From Solen grandis (taxonomy: Eukaryota; Mollusca; Bivalvia; Adapedonta; Solenidae), in NCBI GenBank assembly GCA_021229015.1, contig CM037782.1, positions 65,286,108 through 65,350,107 of the forward strand: a DNA stretch of 64,000 nt, given 5' to 3'. Made by a program: the position numbers and the translations under genes. Shown piece by piece: positions 21,501 to 32,899 of this stretch. Numbering within the stretch: the first letter of the stretch is position 1; each line of letters begins with the position of its first letter. The notes under the pieces are model-generated. The model was given only the letters and a program-made list of their open reading frames with translations, searched no databases and was not told the DNA's origin.

Positions 21501-22074
21501 GAACAGAGATTGGCGAGTAATCCGAGAGAGCCACAGAAAGAGAGAACGACTTAAATTAACTCGCTAATAAAATCTTCTTCAGACAAACAAACTACTTGTA
21601 ACTAACTAAATGTAATAAAATATACATTTACATAGTTTAAACTAAATATGTTAACAGAAACAGTGTAATAATATATATGTTTTGCATATAATTTCAAATG
21701 AAAAATATAGATTGCAGTTGGAGAGAAAATTCATATTTATATCATTACGAACGGTCCTTGTGATTGTTCAAGCACTGACGCTGTCCTTTCAAAGGAACCG
21801 TAGCATTTTATAAATCTCGACAAATTGAACTTCCGCCGGAATTTCGTAGATAATACATGTATTTATCTTTTAATATCTTTTGTAAACATTCAACAATGAA
21901 GACCCATTCATATATTTTGACATTTACACATGAATATTTTGATAAAAGATAATACTTTTAAAGCCATTAACAATTAACACAACAATCTAAAGAGTTTATG
22001 CAAATTTAATCTGCATCACGTTTTGAATAAAAAATGATTTGCTGATCTTTATCTAGTTTAATGTCAGAGGTGCA
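21501..22074. other. AT-rich, nothing recognised
   Basis: No repeat family or reading frame supported. Confidence 0.4.
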
Positions 22075-22146
22075 TCTCTCTCTCTCTATCTCTCTCTCTC
22101 TCTCTCTCTCTAGGTACATCTCTCTCTCTCTCTCTCTCTCTCTCTC
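22075..22146. repeat. (TC)n microsatellite with an interrupted duplicate
   Basis: Two (TC)n tracts separated by TAGGTACA; the phrase TACATCTC/GCATCTC before each tract suggests local duplication. Confidence 0.95.
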
Positions 22147-22282
22147 CTGTTTATCATTCTTCAATAAAAGTTGTAAAAGAAACTTTAAGCAAGCAGAAAG
22201 TTAATTGTGTTAGAGAGCCATTCTTACATCTGTATTTTGTTTTTAGATATACATACATGTATATACTTTGGAATAAGCAAAA

Positions 22283-22283
<1 letters not shown>

Positions 22284-22320
<37 letters not shown>
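22284..22320. repeat. (CA)n microsatellite
   Basis: About 18 uninterrupted CA units. Confidence 0.98.
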
Positions 22321-22323
<3 letters not shown>

Positions 22324-22830
22324 GCATTAGCAAATGCATATTCAATGTATAACGGAACAGGAGTCCGATAATACCAATTACATGTATACGAAAGTGATAG
22401 TTATAGATGAGACAGAATATTAAACAGAATATATACATGAAGAACTAACAGGCACGCCAAAAATAAAACACGGTCGTTTCTCTTTGTTGAATTTAAACCA
22501 TACATCCAACAACTGCTGTACGTAATGGCTGGTTAGCTCTTCTAAATGGTCCCAAAAGACCGTATTTACCGAAACTGTCTGTTTAGATTACCACTTTACG
22601 AAGTAGAAATAAACACTGGTATACAGGACTAGCCTTCTATCATCAAATATTACGGAACACATGGAACCTAATTAAGTCATGTGTGGGTTCGATTCCCAAT
22701 ATAATTAGCCTTGTACTGATAATCAGTTGCAAGAGTGTGTATTTAGTTTTTCGATAACTCAAATATATGATTTCTTTCAGGAATATGTTTTGGTTGTAAA
22801 CAACCTACTAAATGACAGTGCGCATCATAT

Positions 22831-22999
22831 TGTTTGTTTATTACTGACAGTATTTCAGTCCTGACATCAGGCCAACCAGTCCTGGAGCTACCCTTATATG
22901 CTGAGTGCCAAGCAAGGGAGCTATACAAGTACCGATTTTTTACGACTTCGTATGTCGCGGTTGGGGTTCGAATCCACGACCTTACGCTCTCGGTGTTTT
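22831..22999 (-). mobile_element. SINE family 1, minus, internally deleted
   Basis: Tail TGTTTGTTTA, then 'GACAGTATTTCAGTC' joined directly to 'CTGACATCAGGCCAACCAGTCC', so about 70 bp of body are missing. It then runs 'CCTTATATGCTGAGTGCCAAGCAAGG' to a B box (GGGTTCGAATCC complement region 22965-22978). The 157- and 100-codon frames here come from this SINE. Confidence 0.8.
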
Positions 23000-23049
23000 T
23001 TTTAATGCATATTAACCAAAGAGACCTTGAGTGCAAATTTTCTTCTGAA

Positions 23050-23208
23050 GGATGCCTTGGTCCAGTGGTAACGTTCCCGACTACTGATCCGAAGGATGTG
23101 GATTCGAACTCCGTTGGTGCTAAGGATTTTTCATGACCTTCCCGAGAGCAAAGTACTGAATCAATCCAAGAATCGACGAGACAGATTAGAACAAGTTGTA
23201 AGAATATG
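23050..23208 (+). mobile_element. SINE family 2, plus, best copy
   Basis: 'CCTTGGTCCAGTGGTAACG' supplies an A box and 'GTGGATTCGAACTCC' a B box 45 bp later. The body 'AAGGATTTTTCATGACC', 'GCAAAGTACTGAATCAATCC', 'AGATTAGAACAAGTTGTAAG' follows. Confidence 0.8.
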
Positions 23209-23682
23209 TTTTCCATTAACTTAATTAATCTAAATTAAAATTAAATTAATTAAACTGAATACATAATGTAACAACTTTAACTATATCATAACAATAAGAT
23301 GATGTTTTTTTTATTACAGTGTATTATCATTACGATTCCAGTGTATACCTTTAAACATTTTGTTTTCACATGCTTAAAATACCATTGTCGATTACTAACG
23401 GTATAATACAAAACATGTATCCAAAGATGATAGAATACAGATGTTTCTTTTGAAATTTGCATTCAAAATAGCAATAAAACTAATTTTCGTAATTGATTAA
23501 TATCCAAAGTTGCAATATACGAGTATTCATACATATGAATCGCATTCAACCCAACTTTGAGTTGTTGAACATTAAACTGAAACGGCGAATTTCATATATT
23601 CATACATATTACAGCGATGGATGCAATCATTTTTTCATCTATAGTTCAACATATACATGTAATCATTTACCCTAGAGCAGTA

Positions 23683-23870
23683 GGGGTTCGGCAATACTCG
23701 GTATAATTCGCCGATTTAACTGACCAAACAGTGACAGGGGAAAATATGTGTATGTTTATTTCCCAAAGAACAATATGTAGAATTTTACACCAGCATGTAG
23801 ATTATGTGTTCGGGGAGTGCTCGTTGATTTACGTACGTTTACGTCTTATTTCGGAGTAAACTGGTTTATT
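23683..23870 (+). repeat. Dispersed repeat D, longer copy
   Basis: 'GGTTCGGCAATACTCGGTAT', 'TTAACTGACCA', 'ATGTTTATTTC', 'GTAGATTATGTGTTCGGGGA', 'GTGCTCGTTGATTTACGTAC', 'TTTCGGAGTAAA'. It aligns in full with the complement of 50665-50860. Confidence 0.65.
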
Positions 23871-24169
23871 GAACCCTCTCATGCCCTAATAACTTCCCTA
23901 GGTGGCAAGAGAACTGACATAGTTGACCTTACTGGCGATAGCAGGCCACCATACATAGCTCTACAACATGTAACAATAGAAGTTTTGTTGACGATTTGAA
24001 AGCGATCCAAGTCGTGCTACACCCGGCATACCGCCATGTGGAAAACTACAGTGTATACTGACGTTTTACAGGCAGTTCAAGTCCTGTGTTTACCTTGAAT
24101 CAGCCGACAAGTGAAGCTGATCTTGAGGAGTGTTGTATACCGAGGTGGTAATAATACATCAGTCATTGA

Positions 24170-24235
24170 GGATCTCTCTCTTTCTCCCCCCTCTCTCTCT
24201 CCACTCATATAACTCTACATCTATCTATCTCTCTA

Positions 24236-24292
<57 letters not shown>
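24170..24292. repeat. (TC)n followed by (TA)n microsatellite
   Basis: Impure TC/CTAT repeats pass into pure (TC)n (24236-24266) and then (TA)n (24267-24291). Confidence 0.95.
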
Positions 24293-24298
<6 letters not shown>

Positions 24299-24344
24299 TA
24301 AAATAATATATTAATATATCTGAATGTCGTTTTACATACTGAAA

Positions 24345-24545
24345 AATCATTAATTTTCGTTGACATTAAATTTCGTTGATTATGTACCTAAGGGAATTCC
24401 ATGGGTTCATTTAATCGTGGATCTATGTTCTAGAAAAAGTGTTGTCTATATAAGAGACAAGTTTTCGTGGCGATTAATATTCGTGGATAAAACCCTCAAA
24501 GAAATCGACAAAAATTAGTGTCCCACGAAAGTTATTGATTTCACA
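24345..24545. mobile_element. MITE with TTTTCGTTG/CACGAAA ends, copy 1
   Basis: Starts GAAAAATCATTAATTTTCGT, ends CACGAAAGTTATTGATTTCA, so the ends are inverted. The interior 'ATTAAATTTCGTTGA', 'ATTAATATTCGTGGATAA', 'ATCGACAAAAATTAGTGT' matches the complement of 33125-33330 throughout. Confidence 0.75.
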
Positions 24546-24821
24546 TTATGTATGAATGTATCTATCGATCGATCTTTTCGTCCGTCCGTTCATTAATTCG
24601 TCCACCCATCCAGCCATCCACTTGGCTATCTCTCCTGTCCATTTGTCTATCTATCAATGTTCAACAATATTATTTTTATTTGGTAATAGAGATATTCAGA
24701 GGAACGTTATTAACACCTGATTGTAAGACAAATGATTATAGAAAAAGAAATTTGACAAAAAAAAAAATGAAAAGGAAGACAACTCAAATCAGTACTGATT
24801 GCATCTACTCTTCTTCCAGCA

Positions 24822-25112
24822 TAAATAACATATACTTGTTTCTTATCCTGTTTTAACAGTACATATATTCTACCGTCCCCGATGGCCGAGTGGTTAGAGC
24901 GTCCGCCTCGGGTGCGGGAGGTCGTGGTTTCGATCCCCGGCCGCGACATACCAAAGTCGTGAAAAATAGTACTGTTTTAGCTCTTTTGCTTAGCGCTCAG
25001 CATATAAGGGTAGTTGCAGGACTGGTTGGCCCGGTGTCAGGATAATGTGACCGGGTATGGTATCATGCCACATGTCTACGGCGAAGACATCGTCTCCAAA
25101 CAAACAAACATA
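24822..25112 (+). mobile_element. SINE family 1, near-complete copy with 16-bp target duplication
   Basis: The tRNA-like head is 24875-24947, with A box TGGCCGAGTGGTTA and B box GGTTTCGATCC, resembling a Leu/Ser-type tRNA. The body runs 'AAAGTCGTGAAAAATAGTAC', 'TTTGCTTAGCGCTCAGCATA', 'GGTTGGCCCGGTGTCAGG', 'GGTATCATGCCACATGTC', and the tail is CAAACAAACA. The exact 16-mer TACTCTTCTTCCAGCA occurs at 24806-24821 and 25113-25128, bracketing the unit. These look like target-site duplications and would include 53 bp upstream of the tRNA head. This is the least decayed family member here and the best reference copy. It is not a working tRNA gene: the acceptor stem has mismatches. Confidence 0.85.
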
Positions 25113-25218
25113 TACTCTTCTTCCAGCACATCAGATTATATGGGTACATATTTTTACAATTAGGAATTTTAAGGTGCTCAGTTTCGCATCTTTTTTATCA
25201 CCAACTATCGGAGAGCAT

Positions 25219-25301
25219 CACTTTTTCTTGCCTTTCTTCCCTTCCCACTTTTTCTTGCCTTTCTTCCCTTCCCACTTTTTCTTGCCTTTCTTCCCTTCCT
25301 T
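25219..25301 (+). repeat. 27-bp tandem repeat, three units
   Basis: Unit CTTTTTCTTGCCTTTCTTCC plus CTTCCCA, three near-identical copies; pyrimidine-rich. Confidence 0.95.
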
Positions 25302-25472
25302 TTCTTTACAATATGATTAATTCGGCAGATTAGAATTGTATTTTTCTTTCCGGTCTGTTTTTGTCTGTGTTTTAGCAAAAATAAAAAAAAAATTAAAAAA
25401 AAATGCACAAATGACGTCTGCTGTACTTTATCATAATGAAGAGACCTATTGAAAGAGTCTTGTTATTTTAAT

Positions 25473-25949
25473 TAAAGGCCCATTATTTTTTCCAATGGAG
25501 TGTATATTCTTCGAATAGAAAAGCAAAATGTGTGCTACATATTTGTTAACAGATGCAATCTTTACATACTTTCTGACGACAACATTACTATAATGCATAC
25601 ATAAGAATGGATATTTTACTCAAGATCGTTCAATTGTTAAAAAAAAAACACACTTATTTGCATATATCTTTCTCAATATTCTGACGTTTTCTCCGTTAAT
25701 AGCGAGGAACATTACATATATTGATTCCGTGACGGTTTTTCAATTTGCGATTACGGACCCGGTCTTCGGGAATACTCGTCAATGCAAAATGTTAACAATG
25801 AGAGTATTTGACATTCATAAAAAGTATTTAATGGTGTAATTTGAGCAACACTTTCAATGTGTTTAACTGCTGTTTTACAGTAGACATTTGCACATTATTT
25901 TTTTTTTTTTTTTTATAAATTTACCATTATGAAATACAATGGCCCTTTC
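25473..25949. mobile_element. Non-autonomous DNA element, second copy of 11703-12188
   Basis: Ends AAAGGCCCATT and AATGGCCCTTT complement each other. The interior is collinear with the 11.7-kb copy, with an internal A9 run and a poly(T) tract (25899-25914). TTAA/TTAAA sits at the left edge. Confidence 0.75.
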
Positions 25950-26189
25950 ATGTAGGTCTATATATCTCAAAATAGACTTTTTCTAACCTGTGTGACTTTA
26001 CACTTTTATAATTTAAGATATGCTTAAATCATACGTGAATTTTAACAATGGTGTTCGATTTTGAGACTTTGATAATCTCTGTATGTATGTTTAACTAAGA
26101 CACTTAATGGTGAATCAGCAAATATGACCCACCCCAATCCCCTAAAATCATTTTAGCTTGTAAGCATTTATACATGTACATGACAGTTC

Positions 26190-26290
26190 CAAAAAAGGTA
26201 GTTCCAGGATTGGTTGACCCGGTATCCGAATAATGTGACCGAGTGTGGTAAATTAGTGTGGGTGAGACGTTAAATCCAGCACACAAACAA
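26190..26290 (+). mobile_element. SINE family 1 fragment, plus
   Basis: 'AGTTCCAGGATTGGTTGACCCGG', 'ATAATGTGACCGAGTGTGGTA', then 'GTGAGACGTTAAATCC' and an ACACAAACAA tail. Head absent, body shortened. Confidence 0.7.
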
Positions 26291-26399
26291 TTACAGTAAA
26301 ACCAAGCCATTAAAGCCACCATCGGTCTCAGCAAACAGTAGTCTTAATAGCGAGATGGTCTTTATTCCGAGGTTGTCTTAAAGCGAGGTTTTACAGTAT
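26291..26399. mobile_element. Tc1/mariner-like MITE (TACAGTAAAACC ends)
   Basis: Left TACAGTAAAACC (26291-26302), right GGTTTTACAGTA (26388-26399); the ends are perfect inverted 12-mers beginning with TA. Inside are 'CCACCATCGGT', 'AGTCTTAATAGCGAGATGGT' and 'GTCTTAAAGCGAGG'. It is immediately next to the SINE tail. Confidence 0.85.
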
Positions 26400-26954
26400 A
26401 TTTACTTCAATCTATTTCAAACATATACAGATACACGATAGCCTCTGCTTTTAAGCCAAACCGTGGGTCCAACTTTATCAATTACAAACCATTTAATTTA
26501 ATGATCCGCGTTGAGCGCAAGCATTGCATATCTAACCATATACACAAGGGACTCGTTTGATAAAATATTTCTTTTATACTATTTACGACGTTATCTAATG
26601 TTTCGGTATACATCACAACAAGGTCAGCTATATCGATATATATGGATAAGATGACGAGGCAGAAACTTTCCCCTGGCGACTTTATATCCAGTAAGAAAAT
26701 CCCTGGATTATTTCAATGTCTGATCGGGCTCTCAACCTGTGACGTCATTCACGTGACACAGTGGTTACGATTTTCGTACTTTCTTTTATAAGATAGTGTG
26801 AAACATGGCGTCAGGTGAACTATACTTATTTTGTTTCATACATATAAATTATGAAATCAAACCTCACCCTAGATTAAAGAGTAGGCAATGTCACGGGGAA
26901 CAGGTTTCTTCTAGTCAGGGTTTGTCTTAGAAAACAAAATATTGTATTTTCGGC

Positions 26955-27165
26955 CTCATTTAAGGTAATCCATCTGTCATTAATTTGTGATCATGGTCCC
27001 ATAAGTGAGGGGATTTTTAAAGTAAATGCAATCCTTTACAGACTTTTAGCATAAGAGCCTATTACTCAAGTCAATTGATGCTTGCATATGCACAGAAATC
27101 TTTCTAAGCATTTATAGGACCATGATTAAAATCAATAGTAAATGAATAAACTTAATTACATGTAA
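26955..27165. repeat. Dispersed inverted-repeat element (GATCATGGTCC), copy 1
   Basis: 'AAGGTAATCCATCTGTCATT' then 'GTGATCATGGTCC'; near the right end 'GGACCATGATTAAAATCAATAG' is its loose inverse. The left half is shared with 27922-28060. Confidence 0.5.
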
Positions 27166-27627
27166 GACCTTCAAAATCTTTTTTTAGGACACTTGGTAGT
27201 CTCTACTCACCTTTTCTTGATTATATTGAAATTATATCTAAAAAAACGTAAACAAATAACAATGTCCACTTCAATTAAATTACTGTAAACAATTTCCGAA
27301 GTTCATGCAAGTGTGCCTTTGAATGAAAAGGACGTAGAAATACTAAAATCGATTTGATCGTTCCTAAGACAGGTCAAGGCCACAAACACCAATAAATAGC
27401 GAGTATACTTTGGTGCAAGGCGTAGTCTTTAATTTGCTTTTGACTTAATTGATATAGCTCGATCCTCAAAAAATGATCTCCAATTTCAAAATTATATTAC
27501 TACGCATATTGCACAGACGAGATTAAGGTGAGTATCATTAAACATTTTATGAACAATACAAGTTGCAGGTCAGACGTTACGAGTTAAAGAGCCATACCAA
27601 CGAATTCCTCAAAGTTGGTAAACGTGC

Positions 27628-27826
27628 GCAGTAAAACCTCGCTTTTTAGCCCACCATCGGTTCCAGCGAAAAGTGGTTTAAATAGTGAAGTGGTCTTAAT
27701 GGTGAATTTTACCAACATAGTCAAAACAGCACTTAAAATTATTTGGTTCCAAGAATGAGTAGTATTAATTTCGAGGTGGTCTTAATTTCGAGGTGGTCTT
27801 AAAGCGAGGTTTTACTAACGTCCCTG
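27628..27826. mobile_element. Tc1/mariner-like MITE (CAGTAAAACCTCGC ends)
   Basis: Left CAGTAAAACCTCGCTTTTTAG, right complement AGTAAAACCTCGCTTTAAG. It contains 'CCCACCATCGGTTCCAGCG' and duplicated 'TTTCGAGGTGGTCTTAA', like the element at 26.3 kb but longer. Confidence 0.8.
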
Positions 27827-27843
27827 TATCTGATTGACACCCC

Positions 27844-27847
<4 letters not shown>

Positions 27848-27881
<34 letters not shown>
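27848..27881. repeat. (CT)n microsatellite
   Basis: About 17 CT units. Confidence 0.97.
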
Positions 27882-27885
<4 letters not shown>

Positions 27886-27921
27886 ATCAATGGTGTACGC
27901 TAGGTGACGCCATATAAATTA

Positions 27922-28060
27922 AATTCCTTTAGGGTAATCCACCCATCATTAAACTGTGATCATGTTCCATCAAGTAATCGTGGGAACTTTATGGTAAATG
28001 CAAGCCTTTATAGACTTTGAGAAAAAGAGCCTTTAACCTCCAAGTCACTGGATGCACTTT
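27922..28060. repeat. Dispersed element (GATCATGGTCC), copy 2, partial
   Basis: 'AGGGTAATCCACCCATCATT', 'CTGTGATCATGTTCC', 'GGTAAATGCAAGCCTTTA', 'CAAGTCACTGGATGC' parallel 26963-27085 in order and orientation. Confidence 0.6.
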
Positions 28061-28473
28061 AGAGGAAATCACGATCTGCGAACAATGGTTTTCAGAAATA
28101 TCAGACTGAACTATTTTTAGTCCACGTAATTCTTGGTCTATACGTAATATTTATTGGAGGTCTATATAAAAAAACATACCCTCCTCTCTCAAAGGAATTC
28201 AAGTGGCTAATTGATTAAATAGAACAAGCTTCTTCACTTTTCCTCTACAGAAAATTGATGAGCCGTAAAGGGGTATATAACGCAAAGCGACCCTCTGCTG
28301 TATAGAAATATAACGCTTATTTTGAAGCTAATGCCTTTGTCCTTGGTGTTGGCAGGAACTATACTGTTTATTTTGTTACATATTTCTAGAATTATTTACT
28401 AATTTGTAGTTAGGCTAAACGTCAATCAAAATAAGTAGGTTTTGTTTTTAAGCATGTTGTAAGTCATTAAATT

Positions 28474-28609
28474 CTTGTCGCTCAGCATATGAGGGGAGTT
28501 CCGGGATTGATTGACCCAGTGTTAGGTTAATGTGACTGGGCGTGGTTTCATGCCACTGGTCTGACAAAAATACTGTCGGTTGGGCGTTAATCACAAGCAA
28601 ACAAAACAA
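28474..28609 (+). mobile_element. SINE family 1 fragment, plus, headless
   Basis: 'CGCTCAGCATATGAGGGGAG', 'GATTGACCCAGTGTTAGG', 'GACTGGGCGTGGTTTCATGCC', 'CTGTCGGTTGGGCGTTAA', tail AAGCAAACAAAACAAA. A stray piece of the SINE-2 body (GGACCAGTACTTTACG, inverted) lies at 28724-28739. Confidence 0.75.
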
Positions 28610-29056
28610 AATAAATAAAGAAAGAAAGAAATTAATGAATAAAGCTCAATTATATCCATTGAGATAAATAAGTGTGAAAAAATATTTCAAAATATATTTA
28701 TCTCCCTTTGCGGTTTCCGAATTGGACCAGTACTTTACGTCTTGATATATCATCAAAACTTCTTGACCAAACATGGGGATTTAAACTCGTAATTTTTCAG
28801 TCAATGTACACAAGCACAGAACAAGATAAATGAATAGCTACTGTTCCAGACGAAGATGATGAAAATGAAGGCTGCGCATGTCAATGATTTTTGTTATTAA
28901 TGAAGGTAGCGGTGAGCATCGGCAGCTCATGACAGGATGTTGGCGTGAAAAAGCCTTCACGTCATCGATCTTAGAAATTTATTTCTATTTTATTTGGAAT
29001 CAGACATTATTAATTTGGAAAAAACACAAACTAAATTTAAACAAAGATTACCGACA

Positions 29057-29110
29057 CCCCCCCCCCCCCCCCACACACACACATACACATCTCTCTCTCT
29101 CTCTCTCTCT
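29057..29110. repeat. C16-(CA)n-(CT)n compound microsatellite
   Basis: Sixteen C, then ACACACACACATACACA, then (TC)n. Confidence 0.95.
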
Positions 29111-29369
29111 GTTTATAAAACCATAGTCGTTAATATCTTTCTTTAGTAAAACTGTAGCTTCGGGACTTTGCATATTGAGACTAAAAATAATAATTAAAAA
29201 AACACTGTGACATCCACGAACCTCGCCCCTGTAGTTTTACCTGTTCATAATGACGATGCCAATTATTTCGGTTGAATAAATGACGATATCTTAAACTTTG
29301 ATATTGGTAATGATAACTGTTCCGCGATAATGGTGATTTTTTTTCTCATAAAGATACTGATTTGAAATT

Positions 29370-29982
29370 ATTATTTATGCTACTGCCGCTAATACCACTG
29401 CAATAACATCTACTGCTGTTGCTGATACTACTATTACTACTTTAACTTCTGCTACTGTTACTGAAGCTGTTACTACCACGACCGCTTCTAAACTACTACT
29501 GTTGCTGCTGCTGCTGCTACTGTTACTGAAGCTGCTACTACCACCACCGCTACAAATAATACTACCGTTGCTGCTGCTGTTGCTGCTGCTACTTTTACTG
29601 AAGCTGCTACTACCACCACCGCTACAAATAATACTACCGTTGCTGCTGCTGTTGCTTCTGCTACTTTTACTGAAGCTGCTACTACCACCACCGCTACAAA
29701 TAATACAACCGTTGCTGCTGCTGTTGCTGCTGCTACTGTTACTGAAGCTGCTAATTCCACCACCGCTACAAATAATACTAACCGTTGCTGCTGCTGTTGC
29801 TGCTGCTACTTTTACTGAAGCTGCTACTCAAATAATACACCTTCTCTCTCTCGTTGCTGCTGCTACTTTACTGAAGCTGCTACTACCACCACCGCTACAA
29901 ATAATACAACCGTTGCTGCTGCTGTTGCTGCTGCTACTGTTACTGAAGCTGCTAATTCCACCACAGCTACAAATAATACTAA

Positions 29983-30025
<43 letters not shown>

Positions 30026-30190
30026 AATGTAGCTGCTACTACTACCACCATTACTTCAAATACTGCTGTTGCTGCTGCTGATACTTCTGCTTTCTACTTT
30101 TTTGCTTCTGCTGCTGCTACTTTAACTATTATCACTCCTTCTCAAAAACGTTGCTGCTATTGCTGCTGCTGATGATGATGATGATGAAAG
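29370..30190 (+). repeat. GCT/ACT trinucleotide array with 72-bp higher-order unit
   Basis: Trinucleotides GCT, ACT, ACC, AAT fill the region. From 29541 a 72-bp unit repeats (CCACCACCGCTACAAATAAT... to ...GTTACTGAAGCTGCTACT) at about 29541, 29613, 29685 and 29757. A disrupted copy at 29830 carries CTCTCTCTC; two more follow at 29882 and 29954. Because 72 is a multiple of 3, long frames stay open on both strands (Leu/Pro/Lys on plus, Val/Ala on minus). This is structural and not evidence of a protein. Confidence 0.9.
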
Positions 30191-30572
30191 GTGATTCTAA
30201 ATATGCTGAGACAACCATCACACAACAGAAAGCTATGCCTTTATCACATATAGTCTACCACCGGCTGAGTCCTAGAGACCGAGATCAACTCCGGCACACT
30301 TTCTGTCTCATGTACATATCCCTACCAAATACTCAACCCACCCACCACACCAGACGCCTGCCACACTCTTCTCCCTTGCTGTATCCAACTCTGAGTGATT
30401 CTATATCTTATCTCCTGTTTTTGTTTTCATAACCGACAATGACATCTCCAGCCTGTGTACCATATCATCATCTGTGTTTAATCTCTACATGCGATACATG
30501 ATCAGTAAACCGTCATGGGACAGGAAGTCACACGTCTTCTCTGAATTTCTTGTGCAGATGTAAACACCTCAC

Positions 30573-30591
30573 ATCTCTCTCTCTCTCCCCC

Positions 30592-30633
<42 letters not shown>

Positions 30634-30640
30634 CTACCGA
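30573..30640. repeat. (TC)n microsatellite
   Basis: Long CT/TC tract with CCCCCC and TTTC interruptions. Confidence 0.95.
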
Positions 30641-30867
30641 TTTTCCTACATACCTTTTGTTTGACATAAGCTCAAACGCAGACATACCCTTTCCATTTAT
30701 TTTATGGCATGTTAGCAGCTTAACTCAACGTTTTATGTACTACAGAGCTAAGTATTATAATACAAAAGCCCTTCAACTTATCCACGAAAGTAAAAAATAA
30801 AGACGTTTCTGAATTACAGTCTAAACTTTTATTCTTCGTGCAGTTATCAGGTATTTATTACTCACAT

Positions 30868-30869
<2 letters not shown>

Positions 30870-30917
<48 letters not shown>
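30870..30917. repeat. (GA)n microsatellite
   Basis: About 23 uninterrupted GA units. Confidence 0.98.
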
Positions 30918-30920
<3 letters not shown>

Positions 30921-31654
30921 ACCTTAGTATCTGTTTCTCCAACCATCATCATTCTTATCATTTTAGAATGATTTTGTAGTCCCATTTGTGGTACATCCAC
31001 CGACGTCACACGTCAAAAACGCGTGCGACGTCACGTTTCAGTCTGCACATGAATATTTCTAATTTACACACATTGTATCACTACGCCAATAACTACTAAA
31101 ATATGAGAAAATATGCAAATAATTAGTCCATAATATCGTGATTTATTAATTAACTTCTTGCACAGAATTTCTAATAAATATCCTGTGAGAATACTTCAGT
31201 ATTCTGATACGTAACACAAAAGCGTTTTTTTATACTACTCGTTTAAACTCCACAACTTTCAACAAGCAGGCGTCATCGAACATATCAATTATCAAACCGG
31301 CACACAGATCTTTCTCATTTATATCTACGATGCTATTATATTAACTGCACCATCGGTTACAGAGGATAATCCTTTTCACGGGATTATGAATTTGTCACGG
31401 TGTCAATCCTAACAGATGCACTCCTTGCACAGTGTTGTTTATATACCTCCAGAAATTATTGAGGAAACACGTCGCGGTGCCAGAGCTGTGGGCCGTTCAT
31501 AAAGTCCTGCCTTTCTCTTGCACACTTGATACGTTCCCCAGATGTGAGGTAAAGTGTAAATTACCGCAACGGTAAAATGGTAAACAGAACATTACTCCCA
31601 TGATGCAGCAGATAGGGAAATTAACTGAACGTGCAACTGATACTTCAAAACTGA

Positions 31655-32010
31655 GCTGCTACTACTACTACTACTACGACTACTACTACCACCACTTCTT
31701 CTCCTACGACTACTTCAACTACGACTACTACAACTTCTACTACCACCACTTCTTCTCCTACGACTACTTCAACTACGACTACTACAACTTCTATTACCAC
31801 CACTTCTTCTCCTACGACTACTACAACTTCTCCTACGACTACTTTTACTACGAATACAACTTCTACTACGACTTCTTTTTCTCTTACGACTTCTTTTTCT
31901 CTTACGACTTTTTCAACTACGACTACTAATTCTTTTACTACGACTACTCCTATCCTACGACTATTTTTACTACGAATACAACTTCTACGACTACTACTGT
32001 TGCTACTTCT
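31655..32010 (+). repeat. CTA/CGA/CTT trinucleotide array with a ~66-bp sub-unit
   Basis: Runs of TACTAC, TACGAC and TTCTTC. The phrase 'ACCACCACTTCTTCTCCTACGAC' recurs at 31687, 31744 and 31797. Frames of 109 (plus) and 132 codons (minus) reflect the triplet periodicity. Confidence 0.9.
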
Positions 32011-32726
32011 TCCCAAAAGACCTATACCTAAATCCCGGGCCAAATGAAACTATCTGCGCTGATCTGTTGGGTGATGAATTTTCCATGGACATTAACATGT
32101 GAGATCAAGGGGGAGAGGGGATATCGCTGGGTATCGAACAACCGGTGTGAGTAAGAGAGATCGAGAGTTCAAACTGTTCCTTTTTGTAATACGACGTTAC
32201 GACTTCGATACCCAGCGATGGCATTTTTTATCTTTATTTTTGATCTTTAAATGTTTTGTATCAATAAAAATAAAAAGGTAGCAAAATATGAATGAGTGGT
32301 GTAATGAATAGTCTTTCGACAGTACCATATCAGCACTATTCATATACCCTGACTACCAGAACTGCTTGTGTTTTATATTTTCAACTCCACAATAAATACA
32401 CTTTTCTATAAGTACTAGTCTTGACACACGTGTACAATTCCTATTCTTTTCCAAATATCATACAGAGGATAATTGTTGGTTACAGTGGAATATGATTTCA
32501 TCATAGATTTTACCCTGTGGGGAGCCCCAAATTCTCGACGTTGCATAAATCGTTATTCGGCCTAAAGAATAGTCAACTAAACGAACACAAAGAAAGCGTG
32601 TAATCAACATTTCTTTCAGGTATTTCTTGAAGAAGTTTTATTTCAATGTAGAAATCAATATTGAAATGTCTTGAAAAAATACGATAGTGTCTTTTAGTAG
32701 TCCCATTACAAAACAGTGAAAATTAT

Positions 32727-32771
32727 AAAAATGGTAATATTCACTGTTTGAAACAGTGAAATTACCATTTT
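32727..32771. repeat. Near-perfect 21-bp-arm palindrome
   Basis: AAAATGGTAATATTCACTGTTT (32727-32749 region), one G, then AAACAGTGAAATTACCATTTT (32751-32771). The arms pair over about 21 bp with a single-base bulge. A partial extra arm (AAACAGTGAAAATTA) precedes it at 32711. Confidence 0.85.
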
Positions 32772-32853
32772 TTATTCATTGATATTGCCCTATAATCAGA
32801 CGAAAAACATTAAATAAAAAGCCGCCATTGTCAAATTTCTTGCCATTTTCCAG

Positions 32854-32855
<2 letters not shown>

Positions 32856-32894
<39 letters not shown>
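32856..32894. repeat. (CA)n microsatellite
   Basis: About 19 uninterrupted CA units followed by A8. Confidence 0.98.

Positions 32895-32899
<5 letters not shown>

Noticed and set aside
22743..23216. 157-codon minus frame and 100-codon plus frame
   Set aside because: They cover a SINE 1 and a SINE 2 in opposite orientation; open frames here are accidental.
24875..24947. Functional tRNA gene
   Set aside because: A and B boxes are good, but the acceptor stem has mismatches and the sequence runs into a SINE body with target duplications. The other tRNA-like heads in the window show the same SINE context.
29488..30051. Leu/Pro-rich and Val/Ala-rich frames on opposite strands
   Set aside because: Generated by GCT/ACT triplets; no non-repetitive sequence supports a protein.
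31600..32043. Tyr/Phe/Asp-rich plus frame and Val/Glu-rich minus frame
   Set aside because: Triplet microsatellite translated in two directions.
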